A stretch of 64,000 nucleotides of DNA from Apostichopus japonicus (lineage: Eukaryota; Echinodermata; Holothuroidea; Aspidochirotida; Stichopodidae): assembly GCF_037975245.1 (NCBI RefSeq), contig NC_092568.1, positions 25,093,501 to 25,157,500 of the forward strand. The letters are read 5' to 3'. The notes under the pieces are model-generated. The model was not told where the DNA came from and did no database searches. It saw nothing but the letters and a program-made list of their open reading frames with translations. Shown piece by piece: positions 33,401 through 39,252 of the stretch. Each line of letters starts with the position of its first letter. Position 1 is the stretch's first letter. The translations under genes were made by a program, and so were the position numbers.

Positions 33401-34506
33401 TTCCCCATCCCCATCCTCAGTAAATACAACAAATCTTCAGTGATTTTAATTTTGATTGTGGCTATTTCCATGTGATGTTTTCATTTTGCCGTGCAGTCTG
33501 TAGCAGAGATGACCTATGACCTTGTGACTCCAGGTCCTGGCGTTGCTAGGCGTAGCATCACAGCTGCTCCGTTTGTCCAGCCTAGGCTCTCCAGGCAACC
33601 CATGGATATTCGAGAGGGCATGACTAATGCATTCAACCTATTCAAAGAGGTATACAAATCTATTTTCATCTAAACATATAAGAAGTATAGAATCTGCATG
33701 GATAGGTTCTCTTGCAAATAAAGCATTTCAAATAATATTTACTTTTCATGACAAGAATGGTATGACAAAGGTGGTGTGAAAAATTACCGCTACTCACAAC
33801 AGGGAGAAAATACCTAAAGTATATTTTCATATCGGTTATGCATTAATGCTTTGAATCCTTTGGATAATCTTAGATAGGATGATATCTGGAAAGATATTTG
33901 GAAAGGTATCTGATTGTCACTTAACTTCTCTGTTAAGCTTGGTCAAGCACCTAGGTAAAATTTTCCAACAAGATGTCAAATTGAAGGTACAACTAAGTTT
34001 TTTTTCTTTGAAAACAAACAACGACAACAACAACAACAACAAGCTCCAGGACGGGTTTGTTTATTCAACAAAAGAATTGTTGAACACCAGACAACCCTTT
34101 TGTTGAAACAGGTTTGCTTTTGTAACACAACGCTTGAAATTCATAGAGTGACGTCTAATTAGAATGCTGTTAAAACATTCCTTTAATACATTTCTGTCTC
34201 TGTTTTTTATTTCCCTTCCTCATGTTTTGTTGGGGGGCAAGTCCTTCATAATTGATTTTGCTCTTGACTCTTCAGGGTACGTATGACACCGCTAACGCTA
34301 TTTACCAAACCGCATGGGAAGAATACCAACAGAAGGGTGTGACAGGAGCTGTGGGTGGGTTCATCAGACAGGTGCCACCGTCTATGATACGGCCGTTTAT
34401 TCTCGCCACGGAGGCCTCTTCCAGCATCCTCGGTGGGGTGAGGAACCAAATCCTACCAGACGCCAGGAAAGAAGACGATGAGAAATGGAGGTCAGAGCAA
34501 GGATGA
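246..34506 (+). CDS. ATG2: Autophagy-related protein 2 (ATG2), complete, 44 modelled exons
   Basis: ATG2 is a rod-shaped lipid-transfer protein at ER-phagophore contacts. It moves phospholipid in bulk to the growing autophagosome with WIPI proteins and the scramblase ATG9, and it also acts at lipid droplets. The spliced model is 6471 nt, or 2156 residues, against about 1940-2080 in human ATG2A/B. Landmarks are a chorein N-terminus (residues 1-116), ESMWNSVSMTSSMMLAQ (about 125-141), an LIR-type FDIL at 1563-1566 in an acidic stretch, the WIPI-region motif HFSKPYGKGDQLKAPAHFP after it, and C-terminal GVGPMHS, GRIIRGFQRGA and RNQILPDAR. All introns are GT-AG and phases match throughout. I chose ATG 246 because it starts MPWHFPWPEYIKK, as in other ATG2 proteins, with A at -3. 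Invertebrates usually have one ATG2, so I do not assign A or B. The least certain part is the 18-nt exon 3. Confidence 0.95.
845..1160. repeat. Imperfect tandem duplication in ATG2 intron 1
   Basis: Two diverged copies of about 150-160 bp share CCAACATTA-(C/T)-ATTATCAA near the start and an AATGTTG...TTCTCAAAATAAAA end. No coding content or terminal repeats seen. Confidence 0.5.
1603..2505. mobile_element. Non-autonomous hAT-type DNA element in ATG2 intron 1
   Basis: The 903-bp insert is bounded by terminal inverted repeats of 17 bp with one mismatch (CATGGGCGTCAACAGGT against ACCTGCTGACGCCCATG). It is flanked by a perfect 8-bp duplication, CTTTGTTC, at 1595-1602 and 2506-2513. An 8-bp target duplication is typical of the hAT superfamily. 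No transposase ORF is present; the interior has poly-G runs and a GC-rich hairpin-like stretch. The right duplication is part of the exon 2 pyrimidine tract. Confidence 0.85.
2520..2700 (+). CDS. ATG2: ATG2 exon 2
   Basis: Residues 57-116. It holds the chorein motif ISVSVPWSMLLTENSKVEIK, close to human ISVSIPWSALL. It ends in phase 1. Its acceptor lies only 13 bp beyond a hAT-type insertion, and the element's target duplication forms part of the pyrimidine tract. Confidence 0.94.
2949..2966 (+). CDS. ATG2: ATG2 exon 3, candidate 18-nt micro-exon
   Basis: Residues 117-122 (VNNNTV). It lies between TTTTTCAG and GTAAAA and has phase 1 on both sides, so the frame is kept whether it is used or skipped. 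I know of no homologous residues in human ATG2, so it may be alternative or a chance match. Confidence 0.4.
3063..3218 (+). CDS. ATG2: ATG2 exon 4
   Basis: Residues 123-174. It contains ESMWNSVSMTSSMMLAQDC and SQPFEGPELLAQTID, both strongly matched in vertebrate ATG2. Phase 1 at both ends; donor GTAAGG. Confidence 0.94.
3782..3884 (+). CDS. ATG2: ATG2 exon 5
   Basis: Residues 175-208. VTLRDTVIRFEHVPENATRG matches the RVTFLDTVLRIEHVPEN stretch of vertebrate ATG2. Ends in phase 2 at GTAAGT. Confidence 0.93.
4344..4758 (+). CDS. ATG2: ATG2 exon 6
   Basis: Residues 209-347, the largest ATG2 exon. A low-complexity Pro/Ser linker is followed by LSLVGEFAGKMELTVKIKQN and VPGAK, which match the LSLTLKQNEVLPGAK block of vertebrates. 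The open frame runs past the donor GTGAGT at 4759, but the homology stops there. Confidence 0.93.
5496..5592 (+). CDS. ATG2: ATG2 exon 7
   Basis: Residues 348-379. MNLFFSPKQVHLLMELVQGY matches the vertebrate LLLSPRQVHLLLDML helix. Starts in phase 0 and ends in phase 1. Confidence 0.93.
5783..5974 (+). CDS. ATG2: ATG2 exon 8
   Basis: Residues 380-443. Acidic and Met-rich linker (MVHEDFERIEGTLQQEM) with weak homology. The frame is open from acceptor to the donor GTGAGT, phase 1 at both ends. Confidence 0.85.
6541..6672 (+). CDS. ATG2: ATG2 exon 9
   Basis: Residues 444-487. Serine-rich linker starting EDDIFYSMSRGRASS. A TTTTTCCAG acceptor and GTGAGT donor frame it, phase 1 at both ends. Little sequence conservation is expected here. 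Confidence 0.83.
6769..6835 (+). repeat. Interspersed repeat fragment, copy 1
   Basis: Shares AAGTAAGTTGGCCTGACG and then TTTCGATCCTAGCAGGATC with 23288-23345. Here CCTAGCAGGAT is itself repeated once more. The family is not identified; it looks like the edge of a dispersed element. Confidence 0.6.
6941..7176. mobile_element. Degenerate hAT-like miniature element in ATG2 intron 9
   Basis: The ends CCTCTGGTATTCAAAC and GTTTGAATAACAGG are inverted repeats with small gaps, flanked by CCTCTAGA and TCTCTATA (6 of 8 identical). The ends resemble the TGGTTCTCAAAC type of hAT/Charlie termini. The call is tentative because both ends have decayed. Confidence 0.45.
7834..7938 (+). CDS. ATG2: ATG2 exon 10
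   Basis: Residues 488-522. Ser/Thr-rich linker ending in the basic stretch SRPHRHSKHRK. Its length is a multiple of three with phase 1 on both sides, so it could be skipped without a frameshift. Confidence 0.82.
8808..9096 (+). CDS. ATG2: ATG2 exon 11
   Basis: Residues 523-618. Begins PGLEQLVEEVTRYKFQCRSL, with FQCRSLSITLLHNDP resembling a repeating-groove beta strand. Ends in phase 2. A hAT-type element is inserted 18 bp after the exon end. Confidence 0.9.
9115..9519. mobile_element. Non-autonomous hAT-type element in ATG2 intron 11
   Basis: A 405-bp insert with perfect 14-bp terminal inverted repeats (CAGGGTTGTCCAAC / GTTGGACAACCCTG) and a perfect 8-bp target duplication TGCTATAG at 9107-9114 and 9520-9527. 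The GGCCCGCGGGCC-type interior is common in animal hAT miniature elements. It begins 18 bp past the end of exon 11. No transposase. Confidence 0.9.
10041..10209 (+). CDS. ATG2: ATG2 exon 12
   Basis: Residues 619-675. LICAPIKLQCVRRSG and SINTAVVEECLMHR. Follows a long pyrimidine run of about 19 T upstream of the acceptor. Ends in phase 0. Confidence 0.88.
10616..10696 (+). CDS. ATG2: ATG2 exon 13
   Basis: Residues 676-702 (ILTFDNKNKPKGTEEPCIKV). Short phase-0 exon between CGCACAG and GTAAGA, continuing the lipid-groove region. Confidence 0.88.
11158..11346 (+). CDS. ATG2: ATG2 exon 14
   Basis: Residues 703-765. VNINIGPLSSEIDISLVDRL is typical of the ATG2 groove repeats. Phase 0 at both ends, donor GTGAGC. 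Confidence 0.9.
11743..11846 (+). CDS. ATG2: ATG2 exon 15
   Basis: Residues 766-799. ISVCMTCPLAHFPFR leads into the conserved (R)(F/I)P(V/I)PDLR block completed by exon 16. Ends in phase 2. Confidence 0.9.
12628..12794 (+). CDS. ATG2: ATG2 exon 16
   Basis: Residues 800-855. FPVPDLRDL...WFTRSVRPEILH matches vertebrate RIPIPDLR...RALRPELLH. The acceptor GCCAAAG has a weak pyrimidine tract. Ends in phase 1 at GTAAAC. Confidence 0.91.
13267..13363 (+). CDS. ATG2: ATG2 exon 17
   Basis: Residues 856-887 (PLIPFLKVVRGGEDNNDKK). Enters in phase 1 and leaves in phase 2. The intron after it carries a 1.4-kb minisatellite. Confidence 0.88.
13630..15029 (+). repeat. 23-bp minisatellite with higher-order structure, ATG2 intron 17
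   Basis: About 60 units of TTTGCTGTCTCTAGTTTACA+CAG. Variant units (TATGCTTTCTCTAG, ATTTACAG without the CAC) recur in the same order at offsets of about 304 bp and about 376 bp, so blocks of units were duplicated together. The array ends 75 bp before the exon 18 acceptor. Confidence 0.92.
15105..15300 (+). CDS. ATG2: ATG2 exon 18
   Basis: Residues 888-953. Begins LVVSINPIPEQNILERS. The acceptor TTCTTCCAG lies 75 bp beyond the end of the 23-bp minisatellite. Ends in phase 0. Confidence 0.88.
15918..16060 (+). CDS. ATG2: ATG2 exon 19
   Basis: Residues 954-1000. FSLQLTLPNVSVHLPSKDFL followed by ETIYNR, a conserved groove repeat. Ends in phase 2. Confidence 0.92.
16544..16704 (+). CDS. ATG2: ATG2 exon 20
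   Basis: Residues 1001-1054. FGNDLLLWTPSAPTP matches the RxNNDLxLWEP motif of ATG2. Ends in phase 1. Confidence 0.93.
16973..17245 (+). repeat. 20-bp minisatellite, ATG2 intron 20
   Basis: About 13 imperfect units of GCTGTTGTATTCGTACTCAT. The open frames across it come from the repeat having few stops and are not genes. Confidence 0.85.
17333..17481 (+). CDS. ATG2: ATG2 exon 21
   Basis: Residues 1055-1104. An acidic run (ESDEDDDDLES) is followed by FMSFSLVVGQGFLSAQMPI, an amphipathic groove repeat. Ends in phase 0. Confidence 0.91.
17994..18144 (+). CDS. ATG2: ATG2 exon 22
   Basis: Residues 1105-1154 (HGEILILLEETNLFAVTAVK, then GMSYLCAQ). Starts in phase 0 and ends in phase 1. Confidence 0.92.
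18623..18813 (+). CDS. ATG2: ATG2 exon 23
   Basis: Residues 1155-1218, ending MLALALKMEFKEDTNCK. Followed within about 100 bp by an 18-bp minisatellite. Ends in phase 0. Confidence 0.9.
18923..19205 (+). repeat. 18-bp minisatellite, ATG2 intron 23
   Basis: About 15 units of GGGTACCACACTTGATTT with a few 19-bp variants. Each typical unit carries a KpnI-type GGTACC. Short open frames on both strands are by-products of the period. Confidence 0.88.
19353..19433 (+). CDS. ATG2: ATG2 exon 24
   Basis: Residues 1219-1245 (VGLRGATMRVTLSQLHHHWI). Phase 0 both sides. Its last 17 bases plus donor and about 35 bp of intron are duplicated 114 bp downstream. Confidence 0.91.
19417..19583 (+). repeat. Duplication spanning the ATG2 exon 24 donor
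   Basis: ACCACTGGATTGTCCAG with its donor GTCAGT and about 35 bp of intron at 19417 recurs at 19531 almost unchanged. The second copy lies wholly in the intron and carries an intact donor-like site. Confidence 0.88.
20058..20164 (+). CDS. ATG2: ATG2 exon 25
   Basis: Residues 1246-1280. ITEFHAHLWGCGLDYR is nearly identical in character to vertebrate TTFHVHLWSCALDYR. Ends in phase 2. Confidence 0.94.
20764..20856 (+). CDS. ATG2: ATG2 exon 26
   Basis: Residues 1281-1311 (RPVSLPLRSFLLLDSLSISS). Matches RPLYLPIRSLLTVETFSVSS in vertebrates. Phase 2 at both ends. Confidence 0.94.
21099..21169 (+). CDS. ATG2: ATG2 exon 27
   Basis: Residues 1312-1335 (FLFLSDKCNEQRVDLRK), matching the ALHLSDKCN stretch of vertebrates. 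Ends in phase 1. Confidence 0.93.
21800..21960 (+). CDS. ATG2: ATG2 exon 28
   Basis: Residues 1336-1389. YVCVLDVGNLEVNL matches vertebrate YVRVMDMGLLELTI; the rest is a basic Asn/Gly linker. Ends in phase 0. Confidence 0.92.
23046..23228 (+). CDS. ATG2: ATG2 exon 29
   Basis: Residues 1390-1450. HIRTCADSCSALASLLIYLA then SDGDI matches the highly conserved RIRTCSDSCAALMNLIQYIA of vertebrates. Phase 0 both sides. Confidence 0.95.
23288..23345 (+). repeat. Interspersed repeat fragment, copy 2
   Basis: Same core as 6769-6835, here followed by TTCTTCAAAGGCTAAATG. It is in the same orientation relative to the gene. Family unknown. Confidence 0.6.
23658..23784 (+). CDS. ATG2: ATG2 exon 30
   Basis: Residues 1451-1492. 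MTMLMDEAMEELSPGGK resembles the conserved helix before the LIR region. A 36-bp tandem repeat follows about 55 bp into the next intron. Ends in phase 1. Confidence 0.9.
23818..24066 (+). repeat. 36-bp tandem repeat with duplicated flanks, ATG2 intron 30
   Basis: About 4.5 units of 36 bp built on GCATTAAC...GCATTGGG...GCATTGT (23840-24003), in two alternating variants (72-bp higher order). The block TTAGTATGTTTG-(G/A)-GAGCATTAAC occurs on both sides of it. Confidence 0.8.
24175..24419 (+). CDS. ATG2: ATG2 exon 31 (LIR-type motif)
   Basis: Residues 1493-1574. RMFYFPNEDTGSSP is followed by an acidic stretch and GFDILDDLGAGIG. FDIL at 1563-1566 occupies the place of the FCIL LC3/GABARAP-interacting motif of human ATG2. 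Ends in phase 0. Confidence 0.94.
24832..25060 (+). CDS. ATG2: ATG2 exon 32 (WIPI-binding-type region)
   Basis: Residues 1575-1650. HFSKPYGKGDQLKAPAHFP and ELTVIWHMYGGNDFG correspond to the segment just after the LIR that binds WIPI4 in human ATG2. Ends in phase 1 at GTAAGC. Confidence 0.94.
25207..25455 (-). mobile_element. tRNA-derived SINE, minus orientation, ATG2 intron 32
   Basis: Read on the minus strand it has a tRNA-like head with box A (TTAGCTCAGTGG) and box B (GAGTTCGAGTC), a body shared with 30216-30455, and a tail of ACAAT-type simple repeats. Strong identity over about 220 bp with the second copy shows that this is a dispersed family. Family name not known. Confidence 0.85.
25592..25634 (+). 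CDS. ATG2: ATG2 exon 33
   Basis: Residues 1651-1664 (KLSSGMKEHTHSKQ). A 43-nt linker exon joining phase 1 to phase 2. First of seven exons lying between the two inverted SINE copies. Confidence 0.82.
26338..26461 (+). CDS. ATG2: ATG2 exon 34
   Basis: Residues 1665-1706. Basic linker, then GRDHKVLMEFQVNK, which matches vertebrate GRMRDHSVLVELQLNK. Ends in phase 0. Confidence 0.93.
26724..26891 (+). CDS. ATG2: ATG2 exon 35
   Basis: Residues 1707-1762. FRHEVYP and INDIEVRDKLAASQINKFLY match vertebrate FQHEVYP and VQELEVRDRLASSQINKFLY. Phase 0 both sides. Confidence 0.96.
27508..27609 (+). CDS. ATG2: ATG2 exon 36
   Basis: Residues 1763-1796. ECCLRVSLQPMRFNIDQ matches vertebrate ECCLRVSLMPLRLNVDQ. 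Phase 0 both sides. Confidence 0.95.
28348..28414 (+). CDS. ATG2: ATG2 exon 37
   Basis: Residues 1797-1818 (DALFFVLDFFKEIYG), matching vertebrate DALFFLKDFF. Ends in phase 1. The donor neighbourhood is the first unit of a GGATATA-rich repeat. Confidence 0.94.
28404..28570 (+). repeat. GGATATA-rich tandem repeat at the ATG2 exon 37 donor
   Basis: Units of about 17-18 bp (GGATATATGCAACAAGG) run from the donor into the intron. The junction itself, CCAACAG|GTAAGGATATAC, resembles a unit (CAACAAGAGGATATAC). Confidence 0.75.
29013..29214 (+). CDS. ATG2: ATG2 exon 38
   Basis: Residues 1819-1885. A Pro/Ser linker, then APIFFR, equivalent to the PIYFREF block. Ends in phase 2. Confidence 0.92.
29478..29640 (+). 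repeat. Fourfold tandem copy of the ATG2 exon 39 acceptor
   Basis: Period 43-44 bp: TCTCATGTCTTGCCAG then GTCTTTTGT, at AG positions near 29499, 29543, 29585 and 29629. Copy 2 has CCAAG in place of CCAGG. Only the last copy leads into coding sequence. Confidence 0.88.
29630..29699 (+). CDS. ATG2: ATG2 exon 39
   Basis: Residues 1886-1909 (FVFSPDVPVKLDYEGKRLQM), matching FRFTSEVPIWLDYHGKHV. Its acceptor is the last of four tandem copies of the same splice-site segment. Confidence 0.94.
30216..30455 (+). mobile_element. tRNA-derived SINE, plus orientation, ATG2 intron 39
   Basis: GGAGTGTTAGCTCAGTGG starts the tRNA-like head; box B is degenerate (GAGTTTGAGTC). The body (TTAATGTATGTCGTCCAGTT onward) matches 25207-25455 in the opposite orientation, and the tail is CATA repeats. 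Not a functional tRNA gene. Confidence 0.87.
30892..30974 (+). CDS. ATG2: ATG2 exon 40
   Basis: Residues 1910-1936 (GTFVGILAGLGQLNKSEFSL), matching vertebrate GTFAGLLIGLAQLNCSEL. Ends in phase 2. Confidence 0.95.
31441..31690 (+). repeat. Threefold tandem copy of the ATG2 exon 41 acceptor and exon start
   Basis: Period 71-72 bp. AATTCTTGTATTTT...ATCTTGCAG followed by G-T-(C/T)-ATTAGGTGTTGATAAA has AG sites at 31497, 31569 and 31640. Copies 1 and 2 both hit the same in-frame TAA before any conserved sequence; copy 2 also lacks one T. Confidence 0.92.
31641..31762 (+). CDS. ATG2: ATG2 exon 41
   Basis: Residues 1937-1977. LLGVDKLLQFAINEW and ILGGVGPMHSFVEF are among the best conserved ATG2 sequences. 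I chose the third of three repeated acceptors because only this copy continues into conserved coding sequence. Ends in phase 1. Confidence 0.96.
32684..32838 (+). CDS. ATG2: ATG2 exon 42
   Basis: Residues 1978-2029. LPVEQYQRDGRIIRGFQRGA matches vertebrate LPIEQYRKDGRLMRGLQRGA. Ends in phase 0. Exon end and donor are duplicated in the next intron. Confidence 0.96.
32823..33040 (+). repeat. Duplicated ATG2 exon 42 donor with ATATGTA-rich filler
   Basis: AGAATGTTACAGGTAACAT and the following ACTGTTAAAAAGTATTTAA recur about 108 bp downstream (near 32935). The space between holds TATGTAATATA repeats. The second copy keeps a donor-like GTAACA. Confidence 0.85.
33497..33649 (+). CDS. ATG2: ATG2 exon 43
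   Basis: Residues 2030-2080. AEMTYDLVTPGPGVAR and QPMDIREGMTNAF match AETVYDILSPAAPVSR and QPADLREGVAKAY. Phase 0 both sides. Confidence 0.95.
34020..34042 (+). repeat. CAA microsatellite
   Basis: About six ACA/CAA triplets in ATG2 intron 43. Confidence 0.8.
34276..34506 (+). CDS. ATG2: ATG2 exon 44 (terminal)
   Basis: Residues 2081-2156 and TGA stop. KGVTGAVGGFIRQVPPSMIR and ILGGVRNQILPDARKEDDEK match the vertebrate C-terminus, the end of the rod thought to face the phagophore. Confidence 0.97.
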   Translation, partial: GTYDTANAIYQTAWEEYQQKGVTGAVGGFIRQVPPSMIRPFILATEASSSILGGVRNQILPDARKEDDEKWRSEQG

Positions 34507-37500
34507 GATGGAGGAGTGTTGATATGAGGGATGAAAGAGGAGGAGGAGGAGGAGGCAAGAGGAGGAGAAGGAAGCAAGAGTACTGCTTTTATTGCTTATG
34601 GACATTTGAGTCAAAAGTAGTTTTTTTTTTCTTTTATTTGCTGCAAGATTACAATATGCCTGGTGTACTGTCCACCATTTGTTAATTAAGCAAGGATGCA
34701 TTTCTTTTGCTGTGTTACTTGTGTAAAAGAAAAAGATGTATAGTTTGTACACAATTAGAACAAATAAGACGTGGTTGGGTATAGATGATCCAGAACAACA
34801 GAGTTATATGTTGTTATCATTTCAGAGTACCGATCAGATTGTGGGGGGGGGTGTTTATGATATCAATGGTAAGGTAGAGTTTATTTAGCAGCTTCAGAAA
34901 TAACATTGAGAAATTTTCAATATTGAAAAATTTGTGCAATTAACATATTTTTAGAACAGATGTTACCCTGTGTTACATATTGTAAGAACAAAAATCTTCA
35001 TAGCAGTCATAGTGTGTTCTAATGAGAAATTATATTAATTCGAACAGATTTTAATTGAGCCTTCATTACTTCCGTCGAAAATGGATTGTCAAAAGTAAAA
35101 GTAAACAATTTCAATAGATGTGACCAGTTTGGTATAGCATTTTGCTAGATGCAGTATCAGAGGGAGGCTCAAATGTCAGACTTTTTTGATATTTTGTGTA
35201 ACATTAAAGGTTTGATATAGTTTACAAGAAATGGGAGATCATTCTTTAAACATGATTCCATTGTTCATACTACCATGGCTGCAAATGAAAGCAAATTGTT
35301 CCCCAGAGAATTGTAACGATTCATTGACAATGTTTTCAAAGACAGGAAACGTGAAACTTGGGGTGATTACGTATAGTAACATTTAAATCTATTCTATGAA
35401 AGTACCTACTCAAGTTCTACCCACACTGCCTTATAATATATTATGTTTACATTAAAGTTACCTACATTTCTGTGTATCAAACTCTTCAGCAGAAGTAGAA
35501 ATAGTTCAATAAATGTTAATCTTGATAAGTAAGGGACGCAGATGCTTGTTGAGAGAATATATGTTGAATTATTAAGATTTATCCCAGCTAAAATAATTCT
35601 TTTGAAGTTTTCTCCAATTTGCTCAAAATTCCTCAATAAATGTTGAGAGTAGTTTAATACCTACCTCACAATAGTGTTTTTTCATCATCTCCATATTGAA
35701 GGAGACATCAATATCCATAGGTATTCATCAGGTATTTTCCCCTTTGCTAAAACTGTACTAAAAGCATTTTCACTGATATACATACTAATATGTAGATCAT
35801 TGAAAGTAACACTCACCCAAGCTCAAGGACTGTTCTTAAGTTACCAGTGTTGGGGAGACTTTGGCCATATAATACATTGATATAGCTGTGGGTACTTCAT
35901 ATACTTTGCATGCAAAGTTCTGGCAAGTTTGACAACCTGTTTGTGTATGCCTTTCATGACAAGGCACCCATCAAGAAAAAGACTGGAACGTTATATGACC
36001 AGGAAATTTTGGACATAGTAGACAATTTTCATACTTTGGAGACATGTCTTTTAATATAACTCTGTTCTGTGAAATATTTGTGAGCTGCCATGTATCATAG
36101 AACATAAGTTAAGTTTTTTATCTGTTTATTACTGATATTTTATTTAGCTCTGTAACTATTTTGCAGAATTGTGAAAATGAAGGCTGTTTTTTTTTTTGAC
36201 ATTGATGTTAAAAAATGCCAGCAGTATATTTAGAGGTACATACTAAAAAAACATTTTTTCCAGCAATTACTTTTTAACACCTTCTGTACATTAATGTAAA
36301 TACATATATAGTTAGTGTGATACAATGTACCTTCCTAATATTGTAAAAAAAAACTTGTATCGTAGTCATTCCTTTTTTTCAGTAGAACCAAAGTCTCAAC
36401 ACCAGGTGATATTTGTAAAGTATCAAATTTTGTTGTGAATCTCAGTTGAAATGCTTTCATTTTACATTTCTTCCTACTTTTTAACTATGACTGTATAATG
36501 TATTATTTCATTCTGTTTAATAATTTGCTTAGTCTTCCATTTTTCGTCGAGGTGTGCAATGAAAAACTTCACAAAAATGAAAAAGTTCAATTTTGCTGGA
36601 TATTACCTTAAGTTGATTTATATGCAGGACAAAAATTGAAAAATGAAGCCCTTTGTAATTGGGCAAGTAGTTGTGTCCATGGATATAGTCCATTTAATGT
36701 TGAAAATAATTGTGTCTTTTGGGAGATTGGTCACCCAAAGGGTTAAGGGTGGGGTGGGCGTGCAGGTTCCATCTCCTCTGTGAGATGGGTGTAGTAATTG
36801 GTGACCATAGGAATGGAAGGAGCCAACAGTTTTCAACTTTTCTTTGTACTTGTAGAAAAGAGGAAAATGATGTAATGTTTCAAATAAGTAAATGTTTTGG
36901 ATTATTAAACTTGGACAATATAAACTTAGCCAACCTCAAAGTTTTTGTACATAATTTGTTTTTCCTTCCTCTGCTTTGTTGGTATGCATCATCAGTTTTC
37001 TCTCAGTCAATATGCTGCATGTGTGTGAAATTGGTAACATTGTATTATAAGTGATAATCTATATGCAATTTAAATTAATTGATTAATTACCTTTCTAATT
37101 TGCATATTCATGAGTTTTTGTGCTGTAAAGTTACAATCGACGAAGAGCCGTTTAATTCTTGGGAGTAGTGACAATCGAGTGTTAACATTTTCGGTACTTT
37201 TGCAACATATTTGCAACCGATATAACTATTGCAACATCTTGCTCTGTTTCATATTAACAAATGCAAATATTATCCTGTCATACATAAAAAAAAATATTGT
37301 ATTGTTGTTTATTAACAAAAGTGATGAAAGTTTGTGTCTTTGTCGAAAGTGAATATTCTAAAGAACCAACTATAACTTAGTGGGAACAAATGTTAACATG
37401 AACAGTAGTTTTTGTTGTCAAACATTTCATTTTATGGATCATAACCACAAGGATAGATACTAAAAACTGTATTAATGATTTATGAAGACAAACTATATGT

Positions 37501-37560
37501 GATGCTTTTGAGGAAAATAAACATGTGTGAAAAATAAACATGCAAAAAGAAACATTTTAT
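34507..37560 (+). other. Probable long ATG2 3' UTR
   Basis: No coding homology is seen after the TGA. The stretch opens with a GAGGAG-rich purine tract (34515-34580) and is otherwise AT-rich. AATAAA signals occur at 35509, 35635, 37516 and 37533, and a Pumilio-type TGTAAATA at 36295. The true end of the transcript is unknown; short frames here have no recognisable product. Confidence 0.4.
37516..37538 (+). terminator. Paired poly(A) signals, candidate ATG2 transcript end
   Basis: Two AATAAA hexamers at 37516 and 37533, the last before the KIF16B upstream region. Earlier hexamers at 35509 and 35635 are alternatives. Confidence 0.35.
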
Positions 37561-38690
37561 GACTGAGTCCTTGAGTTTTGATATTTTGAATTGTAAAGGG
37601 TAATTACAAACGGACCAACCTCTGCTCAGGACGGACATAAGCCAGCATTGATTAACCTCCCCCTAAATTTGAACATGGCTACGAGCCTGTAAGTTTTGCA
37701 GGTACAACCCCGAATATTTATATTGGTACACCTTGCTTGGGAGAGTTCACAGAGGCCACAAGAACTTTTAGGCCCCTTCAACATTTCAACCCCAAGAAAC
37801 CTGCCTGATCTGCTTATTGGATAACTAAGCACTGCTTCATATAAGGAAACACTCATACTGTATAATGAAACACTGCATTAATATATATACATAGAATTGT
37901 GTGAAGCTGTTAATTGGTACTATGGAATACTGATACCTAATTCTTGTAGAACAGTTACTTTTAGTTGTTGAAAAGAAAAAGGAATTAACAGTAGTAAAAT
38001 TATAGAACCTATAAAAGTTGAAAACAAATAGCTACAAAGATGGTCAATGACTTTTCCTTTTCCCTCTGTTAAAACTAACACTGCTCTTCTGACTAATGCC
38101 TGTTGCAATAACACACCAACGTGTATTTTAAATGTGCTTCAATATTTATTATACACTGCACTGGAGAGAGGAAACATCCTCATCTATGACCAAGCCTTTC
38201 CAATTTCAATGACATCTTAATTCTGCTGTTACTTCATTGAAACATTTTATCATATACTGTAATTTGAATCTCATCAAAATCTGGAACTAATTTGAAGGAT
38301 CTGAATCGTTATAAAAAGTACTTTTGGAAACTAACTTGTAGCAAGTTTAGTATCTTACAAAGTAATTTACATTTAGGGTAAAATTCATCAGAACCTTCAG
38401 TATGTTGACATTTTAATTCATCTAATTCCTTAAATCATTTCATCATTGGCCCGATTTCTAGACAACTTTCCCATCTGAAATGACTGTCTAAATTGAAAAG
38501 ATTCCAAAATTGAATTCAGAATGTTGAATTGAAAGCCACCCGATGTGTAAGTTGTAGTCCATAAGCCCTTGCATTTCTCCCACATTTTTGGTCGCTTAAA
38601 CGTCGTAAAAAATAACTGCTTATTATTATTATTTATTATTATTATGAACTTATCTTCCGCCAATGACGAATTTCAGTGGTACAATATACA
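37561..38690. other. Intergenic sequence, nothing recognised
   Basis: AT-rich single-copy-looking sequence. A minus-strand frame at 37626-37856 has no recognisable family. A TTA microsatellite lies at 38620-38645. Confidence 0.5.
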
Positions 38691-38692
38691 AA

Positions 38693-38772
38693 GGTGTTAC
38701 AGATAATACTTTATATAGATCAAGGGTGTTACAGATAATAGGTGTTACAGATAATACTTTATATAGATCAAG
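38693..38772 (+). repeat. Short tandem duplication upstream of KIF16B
   Basis: GGTGTTACAGATAATA and the following CTTTATATAGATCAAG occur at 38693 and 38741, with a 16-bp partial copy between (38725-38740). Each full copy carries a TATATA-type motif. Confidence 0.85.
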
Positions 38773-39205
38773 TCTTATGGGTCGCGACTGACCGAAAAGA
38801 GCTTACATATTCCGCATGTCACGCATGACAGTTTTTTTATAGAAATATCTCCCTTTGTTCTTCCGTTTTCGCTTCTTTAATTTTTATTCGAGATATAGTT
38901 GATACTGCAGATCAATTTTTCTTCTTTTTTTCCTCATTGGCCGCCCATATCAGTGAATGTTTCTGACAGATTGAGAATAGCTAACTATCCAGCTATCGGA
39001 GTGACGTCAATCTGGCAACTTCTTCATCAGCTCACTCCCCGTATATTTACCAAAACACCAAAAGTACTATAGTTTATTGTCAAAGCCCAAAACTCACAAT
39101 GACTTCCTATTTAACGTGAGCCCGATTGTACACAAAGTAGACCACCAATCATATTTGAGCCGAAGGGGAGTTGACGATGTGATATCTTTGTGCATTTATC
39201 ACAAA
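38773..39205 (+). promoter_or_regulatory. KIF16B upstream region with a CRE palindrome
   Basis: A perfect CREB/ATF palindrome TGACGTCA lies at 39002-39009, about 200 bp before the start codon. A 6-codon upstream ORF (39099-39119) precedes the main ATG. The main frame stays open upstream of 39206 but has no ATG. Promoter role is inference from position. Confidence 0.4.
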
Positions 39206-39252
39206 ATGGCGTCAGTTAAGGTTGCTGTTCGCGTGAGACCCATTAACCAAAG
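39206..39252 (+). CDS. KIF16B: KIF16B exon 1
   Basis: Residues 1-15 ([15 protein letters not shown]), the first motor beta strand. Donor GTATGC, phase 2. Confidence 0.95.

Noticed and set aside
37626-37856. Minus-strand frame in the intergenic region as a small gene
   Set aside because: No recognisable family, no splice or promoter support, and similar frames arise by chance in this sequence.
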